Origin: Sphingomonas gellani
GTDB taxonomy: Bacteria > Pseudomonadota > Alphaproteobacteria > Sphingomonadales > Sphingomonadaceae
Assembly: GCF_900110035.1 (NCBI RefSeq)
Contig: NZ_FOCF01000004.1
Location: forward strand, 131,501-195,500
Direction of reading: 5' to 3'
Length of the DNA: 64,000 bases
The notes under the pieces were generated by a model. That model worked only from the letters and a program-made list of their open reading frames with translations. It did not search any database and was not told the origin of the DNA. The position numbers and the translations under genes are program-made. The stretch's first letter is position 1. Every line of letters begins with the position of its first letter. Shown here piece by piece: positions 8,508-16,626 of the stretch.

Positions 8508-9991
8508 CGAACAATTCGTCTCGATTGGGCCGCCATATGGTCAGCGGCAGTGGGGAAGTGGGCGACCGACCGCGCGATGGCTGCGCGGTATGCGGCCATG
8601 GCGGCGTCGGACCGGTCGGGCGGCGTGCCGTCGATCAGCGGGTCCACCTGTCGCGGCAGCATGCCCTGGCCGAGCAGAACGGCCAGCCAGCTGTCGCGGG
8701 TAAAGGTCTCCTCCTCGAAGAAGGGCAGGCGACCCCGTTCCGCGAACAGGCGAAGGGTCCGCTCTAGGCTGGGCGGCAGATCGGCGGCGATCTGCCAGAA
8801 CGGCTCCGGCCGCCGCGCGACGGCATAATGGCACAGGACGAAGTCGCGGACGCGCGTGGTTTCGGCCTGGGTCTGTCGATTATAGTCCGCAGTCTCCAGC
8901 GGATGACAGGCGCGGCCCGGCATCATCGCGATGATCCGGTCGATCGCGCTGTGGGCGAGGTGGAGGTTGGTCCATTCCAGCGGCTCGATCACCGTCGCCG
9001 CATCGCCGATCGCGACGCAGTTCCGTACCCATGGATCGGTGCGCGTGCCCTGCCGAAAGCATATCGTTTCCGCCGTCGAGACTCCGCCCGCCTCGGTCAG
9101 ACGATCGGCCGCTTCCGCATCGCCAAGGTCGGCGCTGGCATAGCAGATGCCGTGCAGAACCCGCCCCGGTGCGTCGACCCGCCACTGCCACCCCGCGGCC
9201 AGCGCCGTGACATGGTCGAGCGGCGACACGGCCCCGGCGGGCACCTCTGCCTGCATGATGCGGTCGCAGCGCAGCCACGCGCTCCAGTCTTCCCACTCGG
9301 CGTCGATGGCGGTGCGCAAGGTCGCGGTCGGCCCGGTCGCGTCGACGAACAGGTCGGCCTCTACCATGCCGCCGTCGCCCAGCAGGAGGGCGTCGATGAA
9401 ACCGTCCGCGCCTCTCAGCCGCACCTCTCTCACTTCGCCATCGCGTACCTCCAGCCCGAGGTGGCGACCGAACGCGCGCAGCATCTGCTCGTAACGCGGG
9501 AGGTCGAGCACCAACCCGGCCTGCACCCCTGCGAATGGCGAACCCGGCTCCATGTCCGGCGGCGCGATGCGTCCCGCGCGGGCGAGCATGGCGGACGGTG
9601 CGTGTTCGTCGAATGGGGCGGCCGTGCCACCACGCGCTGCGCGTACCCAGTGGTGGTGGAAGGATGCCGTGCCGAACGGCTGTCCATAGGCGCCATAGGC
9701 ATGGACATAGGGCGGGCTTCCCTGCGCCCAGCCGTCGAACCGTGTGCCCAGCCGCCACCCGCTGCCCGCCCGAACCACGGCGTCATCCTCGCCCAGCCCC
9801 AGGTCGTCGTGAAATCCGATGGCGGAGGGCAGGGTGCAGGCCATGCGATCGGCCAGCGCATCCGGGGACGGCGGCGTGGCCACCAGCGTCACCCGCACAC
9901 CGGGCAGGCGACGCCTGATCGCCACGGCGGCGGACCAGGCGACGATGCCGCCACCGACCACGGCCACGCTGCGCAGCGGATCGTCGAGCAT
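8504..9991 (-). CDS. Degenerate tryptophan-halogenase-like flavoprotein (paralogue C)
   Basis: A 495-residue homologue aligned end to end with its neighbours but with altered active-site motifs. The FAD loop reads GGGIVAW instead of GGGTAGW. The lysine position carries Arg80 (WRLGTRF against TYKLGIEF). The halogenase signature WQWRIP becomes WQWRVD (268-273), and EPLEST becomes EPLEWT (Glu339 kept, Ser to Trp). The frame is intact, so it is not a pseudogene. Loss of the halide-activating lysine suggests it no longer halogenates; it may be a structural partner of its paralogues or use flavin differently. I chose the ATG at 9991, two bases after the upstream stop, because it gives the same distance to the FAD motif as in the paralogues; an ATG at 10018 is possible. 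Confidence 0.85.
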   Translation of the reverse strand: MLDDPLRSVAVVGGGIVAWSAAVAIRRRLPGVRVTLVATPPSPDALADRMACTLPSAIGFHDDLGLGEDDAVVRAGSGWRLGTRFDGWAQGSPPYVHAYGAYGQPFGTASFHHHWVRAARGGTAAPFDEHAPSAMLARAGRIAPPDMEPGSPFAGVQAGLVLDLPRYEQMLRAFGRHLGLEVRDGEVREVRLRGADGFIDALLLGDGGMVEADLFVDATGPTATLRTAIDAEWEDWSAWLRCDRIMQAEVPAGAVSPLDHVTALAAGWQWRVDAPGRVLHGICYASADLGDAEAADRLTEAGGVSTAETICFRQGTRTDPWVRNCVAIGDAATVIEPLEWTNLHLAHSAIDRIIAMMPGRACHPLETADYNRQTQAETTRVRDFVLCHYAVARRPEPFWQIAADLPPSLERTLRLFAERGRLPFFEEETFTRDSWLAVLLGQGMLPRQVDPLIDGTPPDRSDAAMAAYRAAIARSVAHFPTAADHMAAQSRRIVR

Positions 9992-9993
9992 CG

Positions 9994-11508
9994 TCACGCG
10001 GCCGCCGACATCGGGCAATAGCGGTCGAGATAAGCGAGGTGGTCCGGCATCGCGACGGCAGCGGCACGGATCTCCGCCTCCAGCGCCTTCATCCCGGCGA
10101 TCAGGCTATCGGCACTTGGCGTCTCTGCGCGGGGATCATGGCCGGCGGGCAGCACACGCTGACCCAGATACACGGACACCCAGCTTGCATCCAGGAAGGC
10201 GCCTTCGCGGTATTTCACGACCCGGCCGCGGCGGCGGAACAGGTCCATCTTCTCGGCCAGGCTGTCCGGGATGGGCATGGTGCGCACGTAGTTCCAGAAC
10301 TCGGAATCGTCGCGCTGGGTGGCGTGGTAATGCAGGATCAGGAAATCGCGCACCCGATCATATTCCATGTCCACGATGCGATTGAACTCGTCCCGATCCA
10401 CGTCCGAGACGTGTCGTTCGGGGAACAGCTCGATCAACGCCGTGATCGCCTGTTGCACCAGATAGATGCTGGTCGATTCTAGCGGCTCCAGGAACCCGCC
10501 CGACAGCCCCACCGCGATGACGTTGTTCACCCAGCTCCGCTCGCGACGGCCGGCCTTAAAGCGCAGGACGCGCGGTTCGGCCAGCGCGACACCCTCGACC
10601 GCACCGCGCAGCGCGTCCATCGCCTGCTGATCCGACACGAAATCGCTGGCGAAGACGTATCCATTGCCGGTGCGGTGCTGCAACGGGATGCGCCAGCGCC
10701 ACCCCGCCGGCATGGCGATCGCGCTGGTATAGGGGGTCACGGCCGTCGCCGTTCGGCACGGCATCGCCACCGCGCGGTCCGCGGGCAACCAGCGCGACCA
10801 GTCCTGGAAAGGCTCCCCCAATGTCTTGCCGATCAGGAGGGACGCGAAGCCGGAACAGTCGACGAACAGGTCCCCCTCGACCGTGCGGCCGTCCTCCAGG
10901 ACCAGCGCGGAGACATCGCCGCTTTCGCCGTCGCGCCGCACGTCGACGATCCGACCCTCCGTGCGACCGGCGCCGAGTTGTTCCGCAAAGCGACGCAGAT
11001 AAGGCGCGAACGCCACGGCATCGAATTGATAGGCATAGCCGAAGGTCGAGGTGATCTGGCGCCCGTCGTTCGAGGGCAAGGCGAAGCGGTTCGTGCGCGC
11101 CAGCGTGCAGGCCATCGAGAACGCCTCGATCGGCGGCATCTGTACGCCCGCGTGCAGCAGCCTGGCATAGTAATGGTGGAACTGGACGTCGCCGCTGCCG
11201 CGTCCGAAGGTGCCGAACGGGTGGATGTAGCTGTCCCCGATGCGTGCCCAGTCGCGAAACTCGATGCCCAGCTTGAACGTCGCGCGGGTGGCGGCCATGA
11301 ACTCGGCCTCCGCGATCCCGAGCCGTTCGTTGAACGCGCGGATGTGCGGCAACGTGGCCTCGCCAACGCCGACGATGCCGATCGCCTCCGATTCGACCAG
11401 ATGCACCTGGCAGCGATGCGGCAGCAGGCGGACGAGCGCGGCGGCGGTCATCCAGCCGGACGTGCCGCCCCCGACCACCACGACACGCTGCAGATCCGGC
11501 TCCGCCAT
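9994..11508 (-). CDS. Tryptophan halogenase family protein (paralogue D)
   Basis: A 504-residue flavin-dependent halogenase homologue and first gene of the operon 11508-4367. Motifs: GGGTSGW (13-19), Lys79 in TFKLGIEF, WRWRIP (270-275), Glu344 in EPLEST. All catalytic positions are present. It is divergent from the giant TonB receptor at 11738, and the 229-base gap between them contains a LacI-type operator (11627-11640), so both directions are probably controlled together. Downstream genes follow with 2-base spacing or 4-base overlaps, which implies coupled translation of all five proteins. Confidence 0.9.
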   Translation of the reverse strand: MAEPDLQRVVVVGGGTSGWMTAAALVRLLPHRCQVHLVESEAIGIVGVGEATLPHIRAFNERLGIAEAEFMAATRATFKLGIEFRDWARIGDSYIHPFGTFGRGSGDVQFHHYYARLLHAGVQMPPIEAFSMACTLARTNRFALPSNDGRQITSTFGYAYQFDAVAFAPYLRRFAEQLGAGRTEGRIVDVRRDGESGDVSALVLEDGRTVEGDLFVDCSGFASLLIGKTLGEPFQDWSRWLPADRAVAMPCRTATAVTPYTSAIAMPAGWRWRIPLQHRTGNGYVFASDFVSDQQAMDALRGAVEGVALAEPRVLRFKAGRRERSWVNNVIAVGLSGGFLEPLESTSIYLVQQAITALIELFPERHVSDVDRDEFNRIVDMEYDRVRDFLILHYHATQRDDSEFWNYVRTMPIPDSLAEKMDLFRRRGRVVKYREGAFLDASWVSVYLGQRVLPAGHDPRAETPSADSLIAGMKALEAEIRAAAVAMPDHLAYLDRYCPMSAAA

Positions 11509-11626
11509 CGGCCCACTTCCTCTCGGCGCGCGGCTTCGTGGCCGTGCGCTGCCCCGGGTTCATATCAGGTGATCGCGGGTTGGCTAGGCCGCTCTGTGCC
11601 CGACAAGACGCAGTTGAATAAATAGT

Positions 11627-11640
11627 TGTTAGCGCGATCA
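11627..11640. promoter_or_regulatory. LacI-type operator A
   Basis: TGTTAGCGCGATCA, a CpG-centred 14-mer inside the wider imperfect dyad TTGTTAGC/GCGATCAA. It lies 118 bases before the halogenase operon and 97 bases before TonB receptor 1. It matches the motif shared with 20073, 21303, 27328, 27436 and 45683. Confidence 0.6.
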
Positions 11641-11647
11641 AATTTTC

Positions 11648-11674
11648 TTGCGATACGCCCGAGGCGGACATAAT
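11648..11674 (+). promoter_or_regulatory. Possible promoter of TonB receptor 1
   Basis: TTGCGA (11648-11653) and CATAAT (11669-11674) are separated by 15 bases, 64 bases before the receptor ATG and a few bases downstream of operator A. The spacing is shorter than the ideal 17, so this is tentative. Confidence 0.35.
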
Positions 11675-11737
11675 CATCACGCAAAGGCACCGCGCGGCCA
11701 TTCGCGACAAGGTGCTGGAAACATGTGGAGGGGATTG

Positions 11738-14700
11738 ATGTCCATCGATGGCATTTTGGACGCGCGCGCCGCTGACTCCGTGAAGAGCAAGCGGGCGATG
11801 CGGTTCGGTGTTTCTGCGACCGCCATGTGCGTGTTCGCGTTGAGTGCACCCAGCTACGCGCAGACCGGCGCGGTCAGCGGCCAGAATACCGCCGGCTCCG
11901 CCACCTCCACCAATACCCCCGGTGAGCAGACGACTCCGCAGGCCCCGGCCGAGGAGGATACCGGCAACGACGTCGTCGTGACCGGCATCCGGCAGAGCCT
12001 GGCCAACGCGCAGAACATCAAGCGGAATTCCGACACGGTCGTCGACGCGATCACCGCGCAGGACATCGGCGCGCTTCCCGACCGTTCGGTGACGGAGGCG
12101 CTGCAACGCGTGCCGGGCGTGTCGATCAACCGCTTCGCCGGCAACAACGACCCGGATCACTTCTCGGTCGAAGGGTCGGGCGTGAACGTCCGCGGCCTGA
12201 ATTTCGTCCGGTCCGAATTCAACGGACGCGACACCTTTTCTGCGGGCATCGGTGGGCAGGCGATCAACTTCGCCGATGTGCCGTCCGAACTGCTCGGATC
12301 GGTCGAGGTTTACAAGAACGCGACAGCCGACCTGACCGAGGGTGGCCTTGCCGGAACGGTCAACCTGAACACGCGCAAGCCGCTCGACAACAAAGGCTTC
12401 CATGTCGGTGGTGGCATCGAGGCGAATTACGGCGACTTCGCGAAGAAGTGGGCGCCGACCGGGTCGCTGTTGCTCAGTGATACTTGGAACACCGGGATCG
12501 GTACCATCGGTGTACTGGTCAACGGGTCCTATTCGCGCCTGAAGAGCCGTGCGGATGGCATCCAGGTCACCAACTTCCAGACCCGGGACGGCGTCCAGGC
12601 GGCCACCGGCGTCGGCACCAACACCACCGTCACCTGCCGTAACCAGCTTCCGGGCAGCGCCGATAGCTTCACGCTGCGTCCGGGCAACGTGACGGGTGTG
12701 GGCGGCAACTCCTTCCCCAACCCGGCGAACGTTTGCGGCAACACCGGCGTGGCCGGGGCGGACGGCTTTGCCGATCCGCTCGGCGTGGCCTATGCGCCGA
12801 TCGGCGGCCAGTATCGCAGCCAGGATTACGACCGCAAGCGCGATGGCCAGGCGCTGGCGCTGCAATGGCAGAGCAACGACGAGCGCACGACGCTGACCGC
12901 GCAGTTCCTGCGCACGCATTCCAGCAATGCCTGGGGCGAGCACACGTTCGAAACCGCGCCGGACCTGTCCGAGTACAGCACCTATCCGGCGGGTTGCCAG
13001 CAGAACGGCAATGGCCCGCTGAACGGCGCCAACAACGCCACCACGCGCGCGGAGTGTCAGTTGAACGGCTCCGGCCAGTTCGTGTTCGGCACGGACCAGC
13101 GTGGCAACGGCTACAACCCGGCGGGCGGGGCGTTCCCCAATTACGCCTATGACGACAGTGGCCTGTTCCAGAGCGGCTTCATCACGTCGCCGGGATCGGG
13201 CTGGCGCACCGCGTCGAGCGGCACCCCCACGACAACGGTCCCGACCGGCGGCATGCAGCAGTCGCTGTCGCGGCGGCAGGTCTATGACGAGAACCTCGTC
13301 AAGGATGCGGGCCTGAACCTGAAGATCAATCCGGACGATCATTGGTCGATCGCGCTGGACGCCGATTACACCTATGCGCGGCATGACGTCGTCGACCTGA
13401 GCGTCTTCGGGTCGACCTTCGCGGACGAGGAACTGGACCTGACGGGCAAGTTGCCGGTCGTGATCCCGCACAAGCCCCTGACGCTGGCCGCCAACTGGGC
13501 GGCGCCGAACCCCGCGATGGCGGCGGCAAGCGACTCGCAATATTTCCAGAGCCGCGACTTCCAGTTCTGGCGCGCGGCGATGGACCATATCGAACACAGC
13601 AAGGGGTCCGAATATCAGCTGAAGGGCGACTTCGCGTACAAGTTCGACGACGGCAATTTCCTGCAGCGCGTGAAGTTCGGCGCGCGCTATGCTGAACGGT
13701 CGCAGGACGTGCGTTACACCGCCTATAATTGGGGCGCGATCAGCGAGATCTGGTCGGGCGCGCCGGTGACGTTCAACCAGGGCGATACCAGCCAGTCCTC
13801 GCTGTACAGCTTCGATAACTTTTACCGTGGGAAGACTGCGGCTCCGCCCAGCGCCTATTTCTACAATGGCGACCTGATCGGCAACTACTCGGGCGCGACC
13901 AGCTTCTTCCAGGCGCAGAACGATATCTGGCGGAACACCAACGGCGCCGGGGCGAGCAACCGCTTCCTGGCCGCAGGACAGCGGGCAGGAGCGATCGCTG
14001 GTACCGACTTCCTGCCGTCGGAAGTGGCCAATGTCCGTCAGGAGGACACGGCCGCCTACGCCATGCTTCAGTTCGGCAACAACGACCCGCTGTTCGGCAA
14101 TATCCGCCTGTCGGGCAATGTGGGCGTGCGGTACGTCCACAGCGACATCTATTCGCGCACGGCGACGGCGTTGCCCAACCGCGCCGACCTGGGTGTGCAG
14201 GACCTTTATGCGACGCGGTGCGTGACCACCGTGCGCGAGTTGCCGGATGGAACGAAACAGACCGTCCAGCCCAGCGGCGTCTGTAACCTGGGCGAGACGG
14301 AATATACCCGCCTGCGCAACTTCGCGGTCGATGGCTACGCGTCGCAGCCGGCGTCGTTCAAGAACAGCTATGGCTATTTCCTGCCCAGCGCGAACCTGAA
14401 GTTCGGCCTGTCGCGGGATCTGATCTTCCGCCTGGCAGGGTCGAAGGTGCTGACGCGTCCGGATTTCGCCAATATCCGGCCCTATGTGACCTACACGCTG
14501 GAGCCGGGTTCGGGCGTGGTCACCATCAACGCGGGCAACCCCGATCTGAAGCCGGCGACCGCGTGGCAGTTCGATGCGACGCTGGAATGGTATTTCGGAC
14601 GCGTTGGCCAGATTTCGATCGACGGCTTCTACAAGACGGTCGATGGCTTCTTCTATCAGTCGCTGGTCAACCGCACGCTGACCAACAACGGCATCACGCA

Positions 14701-15262
14701 GAGCATCCTGGCGCGTGGTCCGGCGAACTATGATGGCAAGGGCAAGATCAAGGGGTTCGAGGCGTCGTACCAGCAGACGTTCGACTTCCTGCCGGGCTTC
14801 CTCAGCGGGTTGGGCTTCAACGGCAACTATACGTTCATCCAGAGCTCTGGCTTGCCGAACTCGTTCCTGAACGGTGGAACGCCGTCCTCGACCTCGACGG
14901 TGGCGAAGGGCAATCTGCCGCTGGAGGGACTGTCAAAGCACAACGTCAACGCGACGGTGTTCTACGAAAAGGGGCCGATCTCGTTGCGTGCGGCGTACAA
15001 TTGGCGGTCGCGCTTCCTGCTCACTGCGGCGGACGTGATCTTCCCGTATACGTCGATCTTCAACGACGCGACCGGGCAGCTTGACGCATCGGCGTTCATC
15101 AACCTGAACAAGTACATCAAGCTGGGCGTCCAGGGTGTGAACCTGACCAACACGACGACCAAGCTGTTGCAGGCGTACAAGTCGGGATCGAACGACCTCG
15201 CGCCGCGATCCTACTTCACCAACGATCGCCGTTACTCGATCATTCTACGCGCGAACTACTGA
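11738..15262 (+). CDS. TonB-dependent receptor 1 (large, carbohydrate type)
   Basis: A 1174-residue outer-membrane TonB-dependent transporter. The ATG at 11738 follows GGAGGGGATTG. A positively charged leader (SVKSKRAMRFG) and hydrophobic core end near SYAQ (about residue 42). A low-complexity Thr/Ala/Gln linker leads to the plug, recognisable by DVVVTGIRQSL, DRSVTEALQRVPGVSI and VNVRGL. The beta-barrel fills the rest and ends in an aromatic residue (LRANY). The size and the TGIRQSL plug type are those of sphingomonad and Xanthomonas receptors in polysaccharide loci. Likely ligands are arabinoxylan oligosaccharides, inferred from the surrounding hydrolases. Divergent from the halogenase operon and followed 109 bases later by the GH10 xylanase. 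Confidence 0.93.
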   Translation: MSIDGILDARAADSVKSKRAMRFGVSATAMCVFALSAPSYAQTGAVSGQNTAGSATSTNTPGEQTTPQAPAEEDTGNDVVVTGIRQSLANAQNIKRNSDTVVDAITAQDIGALPDRSVTEALQRVPGVSINRFAGNNDPDHFSVEGSGVNVRGLNFVRSEFNGRDTFSAGIGGQAINFADVPSELLGSVEVYKNATADLTEGGLAGTVNLNTRKPLDNKGFHVGGGIEANYGDFAKKWAPTGSLLLSDTWNTGIGTIGVLVNGSYSRLKSRADGIQVTNFQTRDGVQAATGVGTNTTVTCRNQLPGSADSFTLRPGNVTGVGGNSFPNPANVCGNTGVAGADGFADPLGVAYAPIGGQYRSQDYDRKRDGQALALQWQSNDERTTLTAQFLRTHSSNAWGEHTFETAPDLSEYSTYPAGCQQNGNGPLNGANNATTRAECQLNGSGQFVFGTDQRGNGYNPAGGAFPNYAYDDSGLFQSGFITSPGSGWRTASSGTPTTTVPTGGMQQSLSRRQVYDENLVKDAGLNLKINPDDHWSIALDADYTYARHDVVDLSVFGSTFADEELDLTGKLPVVIPHKPLTLAANWAAPNPAMAAASDSQYFQSRDFQFWRAAMDHIEHSKGSEYQLKGDFAYKFDDGNFLQRVKFGARYAERSQDVRYTAYNWGAISEIWSGAPVTFNQGDTSQSSLYSFDNFYRGKTAAPPSAYFYNGDLIGNYSGATSFFQAQNDIWRNTNGAGASNRFLAAGQRAGAIAGTDFLPSEVANVRQEDTAAYAMLQFGNNDPLFGNIRLSGNVGVRYVHSDIYSRTATALPNRADLGVQDLYATRCVTTVRELPDGTKQTVQPSGVCNLGETEYTRLRNFAVDGYASQPASFKNSYGYFLPSANLKFGLSRDLIFRLAGSKVLTRPDFANIRPYVTYTLEPGSGVVTINAGNPDLKPATAWQFDATLEWYFGRVGQISIDGFYKTVDGFFYQSLVNRTLTNNGITQSILARGPANYDGKGKIKGFEASYQQTFDFLPGFLSGLGFNGNYTFIQSSGLPNSFLNGGTPSSTSTVAKGNLPLEGLSKHNVNATVFYEKGPISLRAAYNWRSRFLLTAADVIFPYTSIFNDATGQLDASAFINLNKYIKLGVQGVNLTNTTTKLLQAYKSGSNDLAPRSYFTNDRRYSIILRANY

Positions 15263-15371
15263 TCGGGGGGCGACTTGGTTCATGCATCGGGAAGGGGGGC
15301 GGCGCTTGCGTGCCGTCCCCTCCACCCGTTGCGACGGGCCCCGCGTGAGCGGATGATGGAGGAGGGCGGAT

Positions 15372-16517
15372 ATGATGCCGACACGGCGTGAGACCATCGG
15401 GATGCTCGCTGCGGCGGCGATGTGTCCCGTTCCCGCCCTGGCGGCAGACGGGCAGGGATTGGACAGGATCGCGCGGGCGAAAGGCCTACGCTTCGGGTCC
15501 GCCCTGTCTTCCAATCCGAAGGGCGCTTCCTTCGACAATCCCGCCTATGCCGCCTTGTTGCGGACGGATTGCGGGCTGCTTGTCGCGGAGAACGAGATGA
15601 AGTGGCAGCATATGCAGCCTGCCCCGGATCGTCTCGACTTCGCCGCGTTCGACCGGATGCTGTCGACGGCGGAGCGCAACCGCATGATCATGCGCGGCCA
15701 CAACCTGGTCTGGCATCGCCGCAAGTGGATGCCGCGCTGGGTGGAGGCGCATGACTTCGGCGCGCGGCCGGCGACGGAGGCCGCGCGGCTGCTGACGGAG
15801 CGGGTCGAGTCCGTTACGCGGCGCTATGGCCGGCGGATCACCAGCTACGATGTGGTGAACGAGGCGGTGACGCCGGAAACCGGCAAGCTGGAGGATACGG
15901 CGCTCAGCCAGGCGATGGGCAGCGTGGAGGCGACGCTGGACCTCGCCTTCCACACGGCGCGTGCGTCGGCGCCCCACGCCGAGCTGGTCTATAACGACTA
16001 TATGAGTTGGGAACCGGGCAACGCGGCGCACCGGGCGGGCGTGCTTCGCCTGCTGGAAGGATTTCGCCGACGCGGCACGCCGGTCGATGCGCTGGGGGTG
16101 CAGTCGCACATCATCACCGCCGGCCCCGACACGCGCGGCAGCGTGCTGGCCTATCAGAGTGAGTGGCGGCGGTTCCTGGATGCGGTGTCCGCCATGGGGT
16201 ACGGCCTGCTGATCACCGAATTCGATGTGCGCGACAACGGCCTGCCTGCCGATCCGGTCGCGCGCGACCGCGCGGTGGCGAACTATGCGCGCGCCTATCT
16301 GGACGTAACGCTGGCGCAGCCGCAACTCCGCGACGTGCTGGCATGGGGCCTGACCGACCGCTTCAGCTGGATCGAGGGGTTCGAGCCGCGTCCCGACAAG
16401 GCTCCGCGTCGGCCCTGTCCCTATGATGCCGACTACCATGCCAAGCCGCTGCGGGCCGCCGTCGCGGCGGCGCTGGCGGCGGCACCGCGCCGTTCCGCGC
16501 GGCGATCGGCGCCTTAG
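15372..16517 (+). CDS. GH10 endo-1,4-beta-xylanase
   Basis: A 381-residue glycoside hydrolase family 10 enzyme that cuts the beta-1,4-xylan backbone with retention. The acid/base is Glu164 in DVVNEAV and the nucleophile Glu283 in LITEFDV. Family segments AENEMKWQ (72-79) and GHNLVWH (109-115) line the subsites. The N-terminus TRRETIG followed by an Ala-rich core ending ALAA looks like a Tat-type leader, so export to the periplasm is likely. A ribosome-binding tract GGAGGAGGG precedes the ATG pair at 15372/15375. It lies downstream of TonB receptor 1 in the same direction and is probably co-transcribed, generating the oligosaccharides the receptor system handles. Confidence 0.94.
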   Translation: MMPTRRETIGMLAAAAMCPVPALAADGQGLDRIARAKGLRFGSALSSNPKGASFDNPAYAALLRTDCGLLVAENEMKWQHMQPAPDRLDFAAFDRMLSTAERNRMIMRGHNLVWHRRKWMPRWVEAHDFGARPATEAARLLTERVESVTRRYGRRITSYDVVNEAVTPETGKLEDTALSQAMGSVEATLDLAFHTARASAPHAELVYNDYMSWEPGNAAHRAGVLRLLEGFRRRGTPVDALGVQSHIITAGPDTRGSVLAYQSEWRRFLDAVSAMGYGLLITEFDVRDNGLPADPVARDRAVANYARAYLDVTLAQPQLRDVLAWGLTDRFSWIEGFEPRPDKAPRRPCPYDADYHAKPLRAAVAAALAAAPRRSARRSAP

Positions 16518-16626
16518 CGGGCAGTGGAGCTGTCCGGCCGAGTTGCCGAGACATCGGCGGCTGATGCCGATCTGCCGCCTGCCTGGCGGACGCCGATCAA
16601 TGACCGAGCGCCCGCCGTCACGTCCG

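Noticed and set aside
5374..8514. Apparent 1046-codon fused halogenase
   Set aside because: Only the 3' half (from the GTG at 6906) is real protein. The 5' half is the wrong frame of paralogue B, whose true frame runs 8507-6903.
3205..11508. Secondary-metabolite cluster based on several halogenases
   Set aside because: No peptide synthetase, polyketide synthase, tryptophan oxidase or flavin reductase is present; the neighbours are receptors, hydrolases and cupins.
10556..14140. Very long open frame (about 1194 codons) on the minus strand
   Set aside because: It is antisense to the TonB receptor and out of frame across the halogenase gene. Its composition is typical of a high-GC shadow frame and no domain is recognisable.
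15263..15371. GC-rich hairpins between TonB receptor 1 and the xylanase
   Set aside because: The stems are broken by internal loops and lack a T tract, so I do not call a terminator; read-through into the xylanase is likely.
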